Counted from the first letter of the stretch, positions 1 to 6,942 are shown. The stretch is DNA of 12,401 bases from Candidatus Kerfeldbacteria bacterium (GCA_903854795.1 CAINXF010000132.1:1-12401); one strand, 5' to 3'. A program made the numbers and translations. The notes: a model not told the origin generated them from the letters alone.

Positions 1-2727
1 CATGCGCTTGACATCGGTCTGCCCGCGGACTTTCGTTTGCTGTCCCAGACCGAGCAGTGGCTTATGGTACGGAGGAACTTTGATACATTCGAACTCGACT
101 ACTACCGACCGCTTGGTAACCCGACGCGGTTCATCGCGGCGCTCATTCGACACTTCTCGCGTCTCGAGGACGAGGATATTGCGCCCGAGCAGTACCTGAC
201 GTATGCACAATCGTTGAAACTCGACCGCGACGAGGAGAAGTTCGTGAAGAAGAAGGACGATAAGGACGCCGACGAGATCACCGAGGCTCAGCGGATCAGC
301 GAGGTTGCCGCCGCGTACGCGACGTACCGGCAGCTGCTTCTTGATGAAGGGTGTCTCGATTTCGGGACGCTCATTACGTATGCCATCGCGCTGTTCAAGA
401 AGCGTCCCTCGATCTTGAAGAAATATCAGGAGCAGTTCCAGTATGTGCTCGTCGATGAGTTTCAGGACACCAACTGGGCGCAGTTCGAGCTCATCAAGCT
501 CATCGCGGCTCCACGGAACAACCTTACCGTGGTCGGCGATGACGACCAGTCAATCTACAAGTTTCGTGGCGCGTCGGTGTCGAATATCATCGAGTTCAAG
601 CATGATTTTCCGACGTGTGTACAGGTCGTGCTCACAAAGAACTATCGTTCGCGGCAACAGATCCTCGACCTTGCATACGGGTTCATTCAACGTAACAACC
701 CGAATCGACTTGAAGCGGCTCTCAACATCGAGAAGAAGACCGTGTTGAAAAAGGGAAGTACGAAGAAACCAGCGGTGGAACCGGTATCGAAGAAATTGAG
801 CGCGTTCGACAAAGAACCGGGCGTAGTCGAGTTCATCCACGCGACCACGCAGGAGGAAGAAGCCCGCACCGTCGCTGAGCGCATCGTGAAGCTTCAAAAA
901 TCGGAATCGCTCGACTGGAAGGAGTTCGCGGTGCTCGTGCGCGCGAACGACCACGCCGAGCAGTTCATCCATGCGCTCGAGCTCGCCGGCGTGCCGTACC
1001 AGTTCTTCGCGTCGAAAGGGCTCTACCGTAAGCCGGACGTGATCGACCTTGTGGCGTTCCTGCAATTGCTTGATAACTACCACGAAAGCGCCGCACTGTA
1101 CCGCATGCTCGAGCTACCGTCGTTCGGCGTGAAGGCCGAGGACGTGATCGAGCTCAACGCATTCTCGCGGCGGAAGACCGTGTCGTTGTACCAGACGCTC
1201 GTCCAGAGTCGTATCGTCCCAAACCTTTCTGTATCGTCCCGTAAAGGCATCGACGAGATTTTACATCTCGTGAGGACCGGCGCGGACTACGCGCGAACCC
1301 ATGCGGTGACGCAGGTGTGCCTCTTGTTCCTCGAGAAGGCGGGTACGCTCAAGGATCTCGGTAAGCGCAGTACGCCGAACATCGTCGAGCGTGTCGCGGC
1401 GATACGGAAGTTCCTTGGCGAGGTTGCCGATTTCGAGAAGGCACATCACCACGCGACCGTACGCGATTTCCTCGAGTTCCACGCGCTGCGGCTTGAATCC
1501 GGTGACGCCGGTAGTCTCGCAGGCACCGCCGAGCCGGACGTCGATGCGGTACGGATCATGACGGTGCATGGTGCGAAAGGCCTCGAGTTCAGCCATGTCT
1601 TCATGGTGCAGCTCGTCGACCGCCGGTTCCCGACGACCGAGCGTAAGGACCCGATCGAGATCCCCGAGCCGCTCGTCCGTGAGATATTACCCGACGGCGA
1701 CGTGCACCTGCAGGAAGAGCGGCGACTCCTGTATGTCGCGATGACACGCGCGAAGCATGGGCTGTACCTTACGGCTGCAGAGGACTACGGCGGCGTCCGC
1801 GCGAAGAAGCCATCACGGTTCCTCTACGAGCTTGGGTTTGTGCAGGAAGATCCGAAGAAAGAACCGCGGTTACTGGCGCAGCTCGAGCGCAGGGATCGGC
1901 AACCGGTCGGTGTGAGCGACCTTCGGTTCCTCGGCACGAAGTACAGTTTCTCGGCGCTCCGTTCGTATGAGAAGTGTCCGTGGCAGTTCCGCTACGCGTA
2001 CGTGCTGCGGGTGCCGGTCGGTGGCAATGCCCAATTCTCATACGGCGAAACCATGCACGCGACGCTTCAGAAGTTCTTCGAGCTCGTGCGTGATCGATCG
2101 AAGGTGGACCAAGGCGCGCTGTTCGAAGCAGCCTCTACGAACAAGAAGGAGGTTCCGGTCACGATGGACGAGCTGCTCAAGCTCTACGAAACGTCGTTCA
2201 TCGACGAGTGGTACGACAGCGAGGAACAGCGCGACAAGTTCAGGGAACGTGGTCGTATGGCGCTCAAGGCGTTCTACGAGAAGAACGCTCCCGCGCTACC
2301 GACGGTGCTCGGTCTCGAGCAGGGGTTCAATTTGAAACTCGATCGGTACATCGTCGGTGGGAAGATCGACCGTGTTGACCTTCTTGGTCGCGACGAAGCC
2401 GCGCAGCAGGATCGCGTCGGCATCGTCGACTACAAGTCGGGCCACGTTCGTGATAAGATAGAGCGCGCGGACAAGTATCAACTTTACATTTATGCACTCG
2501 CCGCGCAGGACCCGCACATCCTGAACGCGAATGTCGAGAAGTTGTCGTACTACTTCCTCGATGACAACGTGGAAGTCGAGCTGGCGCCGACGGAGAAGGA
2601 GCTCGAGGCGACACGCGCGTGGATCCTCTCGGTCATCGGGAAGATCTCGTCCGCACAGTTCGAGCCGACGCCGGGTGAGTGGTGCAAGTACTGTGACTTC
2701 CGTGACATCTGCGAGTACCGTCAATAA
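1..2727 (+). CDS. UvrD/PcrA-type superfamily 1 DNA helicase fused to a RecB-like Fe-S nuclease (5' end outside window)
   Basis: The frame is open from base 1, so the N-terminus with the Walker A motif lies upstream; an apparent TTG start at 37 is only an internal codon. Numbering residues from the codon at 37, SF1A helicase motifs appear in order: VDEFQDT (D140, E141), GDDDQSIYKFRGA (from 167), NYRSR (202), TVHGAKGLEF (H511) and YVAMTRAK (T570, R571). The C-terminus is a PD-(D/E)XK nuclease: D778 in GGKIDRVD, then D798 and K800 in IVDYKSG. C647 plus C883, C886 and C892 have the spacing of the 4Fe-4S cluster of AddB-like nucleases. Known family role: ATP-driven 3'-5' unwinding coupled to end processing in double-strand break repair. 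A single-chain enzyme of this kind may stand in for RecBCD or AddAB here; that is inference. A 30-nt gap separates it from the next gene. Confidence 0.93.
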   Translation, partial: HALDIGLPADFRLLSQTEQWLMVRRNFDTFELDYYRPLGNPTRFIAALIRHFSRLEDEDIAPEQYLTYAQSLKLDRDEEKFVKKKDDKDADEITEAQRISEVAAAYATYRQLLLDEGCLDFGTLITYAIALFKKRPSILKKYQEQFQYVLVDEFQDTNWAQFELIKLIAAPRNNLTVVGDDDQSIYKFRGASVSNIIEFKHDFPTCVQVVLTKNYRSRQQILDLAYGFIQRNNPNRLEAALNIEKKTVLKKGSTKKPAVEPVSKKLSAFDKEPGVVEFIHATTQEEEARTVAERIVKLQKSESLDWKEFAVLVRANDHAEQFIHALELAGVPYQFFASKGLYRKPDVIDLVAFLQLLDNYHESAALYRMLELPSFGVKAEDVIELNAFSRRKTVSLYQTLVQSRIVPNLSVSSRKGIDEILHLVRTGADYARTHAVTQVCLLFLEKAGTLKDLGKRSTPNIVERVAAIRKFLGEVADFEKAHHHATVRDFLEFHALRLESGDAGSLAGTAEPDVDAVRIMTVHGAKGLEFSHVFMVQLVDRRFPTTERKDPIEIPEPLVREILPDGDVHLQEERRLLYVAMTRAKHGLYLTAAEDYGGVRAKKPSRFLYELGFVQEDPKKEPRLLAQLERRDRQPVGVSDLRFLGTKYSFSALRSYEKCPWQFRYAYVLRVPVGGNAQFSYGETMHATLQKFFELVRDRSKVDQGALFEAASTNKKEVPVTMDELLKLYETSFIDEWYDSEEQRDKFRERGRMALKAFYEKNAPALPTVLGLEQGFNLKLDRYIVGGKIDRVDLLGRDEAAQQDRVGIVDYKSGHVRDKIERADKYQLYIYALAAQDPHILNANVEKLSYYFLDDNVEVELAPTEKELEATRAWILSVIGKISSAQFEPTPGEWCKYCDFRDICEYRQ

Positions 2728-2745
2728 AGACTATCATCAGTAATT

Positions 2746-2750
2746 GAGGG
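2746..2750 (+). promoter_or_regulatory. Shine-Dalgarno site that decides the dehydrogenase start
   Basis: GAGGG lies 7 nt before the ATG at 2758 but only 1 nt before an in-frame ATG at 2752. Only the downstream ATG has workable spacing, so 2758 is chosen as the start. Confidence 0.6.
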
Positions 2751-2757
2751 CATGGTT

Positions 2758-3549
2758 ATGAAGCAGCCAAAGGTTGGCATCATCGGCTACGGCATGGTCG
2801 GCAAGGCGGTGGGTGCTTGGTTCAAGAACGCAGCGATTTACAGCCTGCATCAATATGCAGACGGAATAGAAAAAGTGAACCAGTCGGATGTAATATTTCT
2901 GACCGTCCCAACGCCCTACAACGCAAAGACCGGATATGACCTTTCCGCGCTCGAGGATGCCACGAAGAAGATCACCGGTAGGAAGATCGTTGTTCTGAAG
3001 TCGACAGTCCTCCCGGGCACCACTATCGATCTGCAACGACGTTATCCGAAGCATACTTGGTTGTTCAACCCCGAGTTTCTCCGTGACAAGACGAACATAT
3101 GGGACTTCCTTCACGCCGACCGACAAATCGTCGGCATGGCGCGGAACACTGCGGCACACCGAAAGGCAGCGAAGCTCGTCATGCGCATGCTTCCCAAAGC
3201 GCCATACGAGGCGATCACGACATCGACCGAGGCGGAGGTGATCAAGCTCGGCGCAAACTGTTTCCTGGCCACGAAGGTCGTGTTCTCGAACATGCTTTTC
3301 GACCTTTGTGTGCGTCTTGGCGCTGATTACGAGGCGGTACGCGGCGGTGTAGGTAATGACCCGAGGATCACCACGAGCATGACTAAAGTGCTCCAGGACG
3401 GGTATCGTGGTTATAGCGGAAAATGCTTCCCGAAAGATATGGGAGCGCTCATATGGTACGGTAAGAAGACGAAGCATCCGTTCCCGCTACTTAAAGTCGC
3501 GGATTCGATCAACTGGAAACTACTGCCGAAGAAGTATCGTCAACGTTGA
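2758..3549 (+). CDS. Miniature UDP-glucose/GDP-mannose dehydrogenase-like protein lacking the C-terminal nucleotide-sugar domain
   Basis: This 263-residue protein matches the first two domains of the UDP-glucose 6-dehydrogenase family. It has an NAD-binding Rossmann motif GYGMVG (10-15), VPTP (50-53), STVLPGT (82-88), NPEFLR (104-109), the catalytic-type lysine K163 in EVIKLGAN, and the catalytic-type cysteine C223 in GKCFPKD. Full-length family members run about 390-450 residues and end in a UDP-sugar-binding domain. This one stops about 40 residues after the cysteine and is also short between the Rossmann motif and VPTP. The retained K and C suggest an active oxidoreductase, but the substrate cannot be assigned. 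The next gene starts 3 nt after its stop and is unrelated, so no separate C-terminal domain follows. An in-frame ATG at 2752 is the alternative start. Confidence 0.82.
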   Translation: MKQPKVGIIGYGMVGKAVGAWFKNAAIYSLHQYADGIEKVNQSDVIFLTVPTPYNAKTGYDLSALEDATKKITGRKIVVLKSTVLPGTTIDLQRRYPKHTWLFNPEFLRDKTNIWDFLHADRQIVGMARNTAAHRKAAKLVMRMLPKAPYEAITTSTEAEVIKLGANCFLATKVVFSNMLFDLCVRLGADYEAVRGGVGNDPRITTSMTKVLQDGYRGYSGKCFPKDMGALIWYGKKTKHPFPLLKVADSINWKLLPKKYRQR

Positions 3550-3552
3550 TAT

Positions 3553-4038
3553 ATGCCTGTCGAACCCCGCTATCGCGACCGTGCCGTTGCGCTCGCCATC
3601 ACCGATGGCCACGTGTTAGTGATCCGGCGCGTGCATCCCACGTGGGGTGAATACTACGTCTTTCCCGGTGGTGGCGTCGAGGACGGCGAAGCGCCGACCG
3701 ATGCTGTGCAGCGTGAGCTGCGTGAGGAGACCGGCCTCCACGTCATCGCAGGAAGGAAGGTCATGACCGGTTCGACGCCAGAGGGATTTATGCATCATTA
3801 TTTCCTCGTTACTACGCCGATGGTGCCGGTCGCGCTTCCGCAGGATGCCGAGGAGAGCGCACCAGAGCGTACAAAGCGGCGTGGCACCTACGAGCCCATG
3901 TGGATCCCGGTGAAACGCATCCCAGAACTGAACTTGAAACCTGAGGTGGTCACGAAAAAGCTGTTGGAATGTATCAACAACGGATTTCCGGATGTGCCGG
4001 TCGATCTCGGTCCGCTCTACGCTGACATCCGAAAATGA
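3553..4038 (+). CDS. NUDIX hydrolase
   Basis: This 161-residue single-domain protein has a complete Nudix box at residues 40-62, with E46, R54, E55, E58, E59 and G61 in the pattern GX5EX7REUXEEXGU. The box binds the divalent metal used to hydrolyse nucleoside diphosphates linked to another group. PGGGVEDGE precedes the Nudix helix in the usual way. Substrate specificity cannot be read from the sequence; nucleotide sugars, dinucleotides and oxidised nucleotides all remain possible. It starts 3 nt after the dehydrogenase stop, so the two are probably co-transcribed, and a nucleotide-sugar link would fit that neighbour, but this is inference. No Shine-Dalgarno sequence is visible; the start context is ATATG. 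Transcription probably ends at the hairpin 14 nt downstream. Confidence 0.93.
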   Translation: MPVEPRYRDRAVALAITDGHVLVIRRVHPTWGEYYVFPGGGVEDGEAPTDAVQRELREETGLHVIAGRKVMTGSTPEGFMHHYFLVTTPMVPVALPQDAEESAPERTKRRGTYEPMWIPVKRIPELNLKPEVVTKKLLECINNGFPDVPVDLGPLYADIRK

Positions 4039-4051
4039 CATATTGATGGAC

Positions 4052-4083
4052 AAAAAAAGGATGGCCGCGAGGCCATCCTTTTT
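4052..4083. terminator. Bidirectional intrinsic terminator with GNRA tetraloop
   Basis: A perfect 13-bp stem (4054-4066 with 4071-4083) has a GC core GGATGGCC and a GCGA loop, which fits GNRA. A-runs on one side and T-runs on the other give a U-tract on both strands. It sits between convergent genes ending at 4038 (+) and 4095 (-), so it can stop transcription from both. Confidence 0.93.
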
Positions 4084-4094
4084 AATCGATATAG

Positions 4095-4856
4095 TTACTG
4101 TGCGAAGACCGTGTCGTGGTACTGCCAGAACTTGCCTTGTGCGCTCGCACATTCTGATCCTTCCGCAAGTTGTTGCGCGTACGGGTGGATCGAGGTGAGC
4201 GGGAAGTGACGGTAGATCAAGGCGACCGTGTCGGGATACGCCGTCAGTGCCTGCTGGACGGACGCGTTGAATTGTTTGCAGTAGGGACACTGGAAGTCGG
4301 AGTATTCGATCATGTAGACCTTCGGTTTCGTCGCTCCGATCACATGGTCGTCCTTCGAGACGGCCGGTACGTTCGCGGTTCCCTTTGTGCCCGCCAGTGC
4401 CGCATCGATCGCGGTCTTGAGTTGGGCGTAGGGAAGTGCGCCGGAGATCTCAGTGCCGTTCACGAAGGTGGTTGGTGTACCTTGTACGCCCGCGGTGGTA
4501 CCGCTGCTAGTGTCGTTCGTGATGACCGACGAGTACGTTCCTGCAGTGAGACATGACTGAAACTTCGTCATATCAATGCCATTGATCGTGCTCGCGATAC
4601 GTACTGGGTCATAGAGCGTCGCATCGGCGGCTGACGTGTCAGTGTTCGTATTGGTCGTATCCGCGGCGACCGTATTCGTGTTCTTCTTCGAGCTTGTGAA
4701 CCCTCCGTCATGCACGGCGACGATCACGAGCGCGACGATGGCCATGAAGGCGAGCCCTGCTGAGAGGCCGAAGGCGAACGTCAGCTTCTGCGGGTCCTGA
4801 AAAAACGATTTGCCGCCGTTGCTTGACGACTCCGAGGTGCTCTTTTGTGTTTCCAT
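4095..4856 (-). CDS. Membrane-anchored DsbA-like thioredoxin-fold protein with circularly permuted domain order
   Basis: This 253-residue protein has a polar cytoplasmic tail (1-24), one hydrophobic anchor (about 25-48) and a Thr/Asn-rich linker (about 52-80). Next comes what is normally the C-terminal half of a DsbA/BdbD-like domain: helix ending FQSCL (C102), GVQGTPTTF with cis-proline P128, and the final helix ALPYAQLKTAIDAAL (140-154). Only then comes the normal N-terminal half: DDHVIGA lead-in (169-175), YMIEYSDFQ, active site C190-P-Y-C193, YRHFPL (215-220), SECA (C236) and GKFWQYHD. The protein ends at FAQ in the helical insert. Known family role: thiol-disulfide exchange on proteins outside the cytoplasmic membrane. 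The order swap is visible in the sequence; retained activity is inferred. The ATG at 4856 is chosen because the alternative TTG at 4883 would lie only about 8 nt from the predicted transcript start. Neither start has a Shine-Dalgarno sequence. Confidence 0.88.
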   Translation of the reverse strand: METQKSTSESSSNGGKSFFQDPQKLTFAFGLSAGLAFMAIVALVIVAVHDGGFTSSKKNTNTVAADTTNTNTDTSAADATLYDPVRIASTINGIDMTKFQSCLTAGTYSSVITNDTSSGTTAGVQGTPTTFVNGTEISGALPYAQLKTAIDAALAGTKGTANVPAVSKDDHVIGATKPKVYMIEYSDFQCPYCKQFNASVQQALTAYPDTVALIYRHFPLTSIHPYAQQLAEGSECASAQGKFWQYHDTVFAQ

Positions 4857-4897
4857 AGGTGGGCATTCAAAGATAATATTCAACTACGAACTGTAGA

Positions 4898-4906
4898 AGT
4901 ATACCA
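4898..4906 (-). promoter_or_regulatory. Extended -10 promoter for the DsbA-like gene
   Basis: Read on the minus strand this is TGG-TATACT, a TGn extended -10 with 5 of 6 consensus bases. No good -35 lies at 16-18 nt; a TTGACC further upstream is about 22 nt away, too far. The predicted start near 4891 gives a leader of about 35 nt to the ATG at 4856. Confidence 0.55.
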
Positions 4907-4987
4907 CAGAATGAAAATCGTCGTTGGTCAAGTCGTTGTGGAAAAGTCAGGATATTAATTCTATCTTCAGAAATGAGAAAAATACGG

Positions 4988-5016
4988 TTGTGAATGTGAC
5001 AGAAAAATGTTACGAT
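4988..5016 (+). promoter_or_regulatory. Sigma-70-like promoter of the pheS-pheT operon
   Basis: TTGTGA (4988-4993), a 17-nt spacer and TACGAT (5011-5016), preceded by a TGn extension (5008-5010). Key -10 positions T1, A2, A5 and T6 match consensus. The predicted start near 5023 leaves about 50 nt to the ATG at 5075. No T-box or attenuator-like fold was seen in this short leader. Confidence 0.6.
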
Positions 5017-5074
5017 ATTGAGGCACAATCTGTACCCCATACGACATTTTTAGAGGTCGACAGACCGCGCGCAC

Positions 5075-5488
5075 ATGCCCCTCAACCGATATTTCATCAT
5101 CATGGGAACCGGTACCGCCATCGCCGCAGCCTCGTGGGTTATGGTACTGATGTTCCTGAGCCCGCAGGTGTCCGGCACTATTGGCGTTGCGTTGTTTTTC
5201 GTAAGCTTCTTCCTCGTCATTTTCGGTATTGCGTCGATCGTCGGCTATCTTGCGCGGCGGCTCTTCCAGCGCGATGAGATCGCGTTCAAGTTGGTCGCGC
5301 TGTCGTTCCGTCAGGCGATACTGATCGCGACGCTCATGACCGGCAGCCTGTTCCTCCAGTCCCGCGGTTACTTCACTTGGTGGACCGCGTTGTTGCTGTT
5401 GTTGTTCCTGACGCTCATCGAGGCATTCTTCGCGGCACGCACGACCTCCGGTCGCCGTACGCAGCAGGGAGGCGCCCATGGAGCATGA
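5075..5488 (+). CDS. Four-helix integral membrane protein of unknown function, upstream of pheS
   Basis: This 137-residue protein has four hydrophobic segments at about 7-29, 35-60, 76-96 and 100-121. The Arg-rich turn at 61-66 (RRLFQR) and the positive tail after 121 suggest both ends lie in the cytoplasm. SFRQAILIATLMTGSLFLQS followed by TWWTALLLLL resembles a membrane protein I recall next to pheS in Patescibacteria; this is memory, not a search result. No enzymatic motif is visible. The last 11 nt overlap pheS, and its final codons supply the pheS ribosome-binding site, so translation of the two is probably coupled. An AGAGG at 5052-5056 is too far (18 nt) from this ATG to be a normal ribosome-binding site. 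It is the first gene of the operon behind the promoter at 4988-5016. Confidence 0.85.
   Translation: MPLNRYFIIMGTGTAIAAASWVMVLMFLSPQVSGTIGVALFFVSFFLVIFGIASIVGYLARRLFQRDEIAFKLVALSFRQAILIATLMTGSLFLQSRGYFTWWTALLLLLFLTLIEAFFAARTTSGRRTQQGGAHGA
5465..5472 (+). promoter_or_regulatory. Ribosome-binding site of pheS inside the upstream gene
   Basis: GGAGG at 5468-5472 lies 5 nt before the ATG at 5478. It is part of CAGGGAGGCGCC (5465-5476), which also encodes Gln-Gly-Gly-Ala near the end of the membrane protein. The same cassette recurs at pheT. Confidence 0.85.
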
Positions 5489-6458
5489 CCTGTCCATCCT
5501 TCGCGATGATTCGCTCGAGGCGATCCGGGTCGCACGAAGCGAGGCCGAGCTCGAACGGGTCGAAACGGACCTGTTAGGGCGGAACGGCAAGTTCGCTGCC
5601 GCGATGAAGCGGTTATCCGCGTTGTCACGGGACGAACGTCCACGGATTGGGAAGCTCATCCAGGAGGTCCGTCGTACGATCGATCAAGCGCTTGCCGATC
5701 GTAAGCGGACGTTTGGCACACACCGGCATACGTTCGATCCGACGCTGCCCGGTGAACGACCGGTGCGTGGACATGTCCATCCGATCACGACGTACAGCCG
5801 TCGCATCATCGAGGTGTGGCGGAGCTTTGGGTACGACGTCCACGAGGGGCCGGAGCTGGAGGAGGATTGGTACAACTTCGAGGCATTGAACTTCCCGAAG
5901 GACCATCCGACGCGCGACATGCACGACACGTTCTTCATCAAGGGACGTCCTGACCTCGTGTTGCGGACGCATACCTCGACGGTCCAGGCACGTTCGGTCT
6001 TCCATCGGAAGCCGCCGCTGAAGTTCGTCGAGATCGGGCGCGTATACCGCCACGAGGCGACCGACGCGAAGCACGAGTCGACGTTCACGCAGTGCGATGG
6101 GATCGCGATCGACCGCCATATGACCATGGCACATCTCGTCGGTACGTTGCATGTGTTCTTCAAGCGCATGTTCGGCGACGACGTGAAGATCCGCACGCGG
6201 CCGAGCTATTTTCCGTTCGTCGAGCCGGGTATCGAGATGGACCTGCAGTGGACGATCAACGGCAAGACCGAGTGGCTCGAGATGCTCGGCGCCGGCATGA
6301 TCCATCCGAACGTCATGAAATCTCTGAAGCTCGACCCGAAGAAGTGGAACGGGTTCGCGTTCGGCATGGGCTTCGACCGGCTCGTGATGTTGAGCTACGG
6401 CATCACCGACATACGAATGCTGTACAATGGTAACCTCGATTTTTTGAAGCAGTTCTAA
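5478..6458 (+). CDS. pheS: Phenylalanine--tRNA ligase alpha subunit
   Basis: Forms the catalytic subunit of the alpha2beta2 enzyme that charges tRNA-Phe with phenylalanine. At 326 residues it is full length. An N-terminal coiled-coil arm (about 1-85) that contacts tRNA is followed by class II motif 1 (about 101-125), THTS (164-167), motif 2 around RVYRHE (188-193), the pocket segment YFPFVEPG (244-251) and motif 3 GMGFDRLVML (296-305), ending LDFLKQF. By motif alignment with Thermus PheS, pocket residues E206, H212 and Q218 correspond to E193, H199 and Q205. E220, which contacts the amino group of phenylalanine, corresponds to D207, and the usual FHQ is FTQ (T204). The start has a strong Shine-Dalgarno sequence and overlaps the upstream gene by 11 nt. 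An unknown gene separates it from pheT. Confidence 0.98.
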   Translation: MEHDLSILRDDSLEAIRVARSEAELERVETDLLGRNGKFAAAMKRLSALSRDERPRIGKLIQEVRRTIDQALADRKRTFGTHRHTFDPTLPGERPVRGHVHPITTYSRRIIEVWRSFGYDVHEGPELEEDWYNFEALNFPKDHPTRDMHDTFFIKGRPDLVLRTHTSTVQARSVFHRKPPLKFVEIGRVYRHEATDAKHESTFTQCDGIAIDRHMTMAHLVGTLHVFFKRMFGDDVKIRTRPSYFPFVEPGIEMDLQWTINGKTEWLEMLGAGMIHPNVMKSLKLDPKKWNGFAFGMGFDRLVMLSYGITDIRMLYNGNLDFLKQF

Positions 6459-6462
6459 CCAT

Positions 6463-6942
6463 ATGAGCGAACAACCACGCCAACGACCGAACGAAGAGGC
6501 GATCCCGTACGTGCCGCGGCCCGAACAGACCGAACGCCGAGGTTCCAAGGAGTCGTTCATATATATGTTCCGTGATCTGTTGGAAGGTTTCCAGGACATG
6601 CCTGAGGAGCATATGCGGCCGGAGGATTACACATCGAAAGCCGATGAAGGAAATACCGTCAAAATGGACCGCGCACTGGCGCTCCGACGTAACAAGAGGA
6701 ACGTCGCGTGGTTTTCGGCGGTGACCTCGTCGGCGGAATTGGTGACGAACTTCTTTACGTTCGACGATGCAACGAGACAACAGATCGACGAGCTTTCCAC
6801 CTCACTCAGGACGAGCGTCGATGCGAAGGAGCTGACCACCGACGCAATGGTGAGCATGGGTGATACGGTCTGTCACTTGGTGATCCAAGCACTCGAGAGG
6901 TTACCGGACGATGGTTCAGCCGTACAAGGAGGCGCCGTATGA
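6463..6942 (+). CDS. Unrecognised soluble protein encoded between pheS and pheT
   Basis: I do not recognise this 159-residue protein. The first 30 residues are polar and rich in Pro, Arg, Glu and Gln and are probably disordered. Residues 31-60 include a Phe/Met/Glu-rich stretch (FIYMFRDLLEGFQDMPEEHM), and the remainder is predicted helical by eye, with VAWFSAVTSSAELVTNFF (80-97) as the most hydrophobic part. It is too short and too broken by polar residues to be a confident membrane span. No catalytic motif or signal peptide is visible. It starts 4 nt after pheS, has no Shine-Dalgarno sequence (context ATATG), and its stop overlaps the pheT start as ATGA. Its end carries the pheT ribosome-binding site. 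Codon use matches the neighbours. Co-translation suggests, but does not prove, a link to tRNA-Phe charging. Confidence 0.82.
   Translation: MSEQPRQRPNEEAIPYVPRPEQTERRGSKESFIYMFRDLLEGFQDMPEEHMRPEDYTSKADEGNTVKMDRALALRRNKRNVAWFSAVTSSAELVTNFFTFDDATRQQIDELSTSLRTSVDAKELTTDAMVSMGDTVCHLVIQALERLPDDGSAVQGGAV
6925..6932 (+). promoter_or_regulatory. Ribosome-binding site of pheT inside the upstream gene
   Basis: AAGGAGG (6926-6932) lies 6 nt before the ATG at 6939. CAAGGAGGCGCC (6925-6936) encodes Gln-Gly-Gly-Ala at the end of the upstream protein and differs by one base from the pheS cassette. Confidence 0.9.

Noticed and set aside
37-39. TTG as the start of the helicase gene
   Set aside because: The frame is open to base 1, and the sequence before it (HALDIGLPADFR) continues the helicase family, so the gene starts outside the window.
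2732-2737. TATCAT as a -10 for the dehydrogenase gene
   Set aside because: No -35 at 15-19 nt and no TGn extension; read-through from the helicase gene is enough to explain expression.
5017-5074. Attenuator or T-box control of pheS-pheT
   Set aside because: The leader is only about 50 nt, with no Phe-rich leader peptide, no T-box sequence and only a 4-bp hairpin (GGTC-GACA-GACC).
5625-6599. Long open frame on the minus strand opposite pheS (about 324 codons)
   Set aside because: It mirrors the codon bias of pheS, is rich in Arg/His/Leu/Val with no recognisable motif, and lacks start signals. pheS on the other strand is certain.
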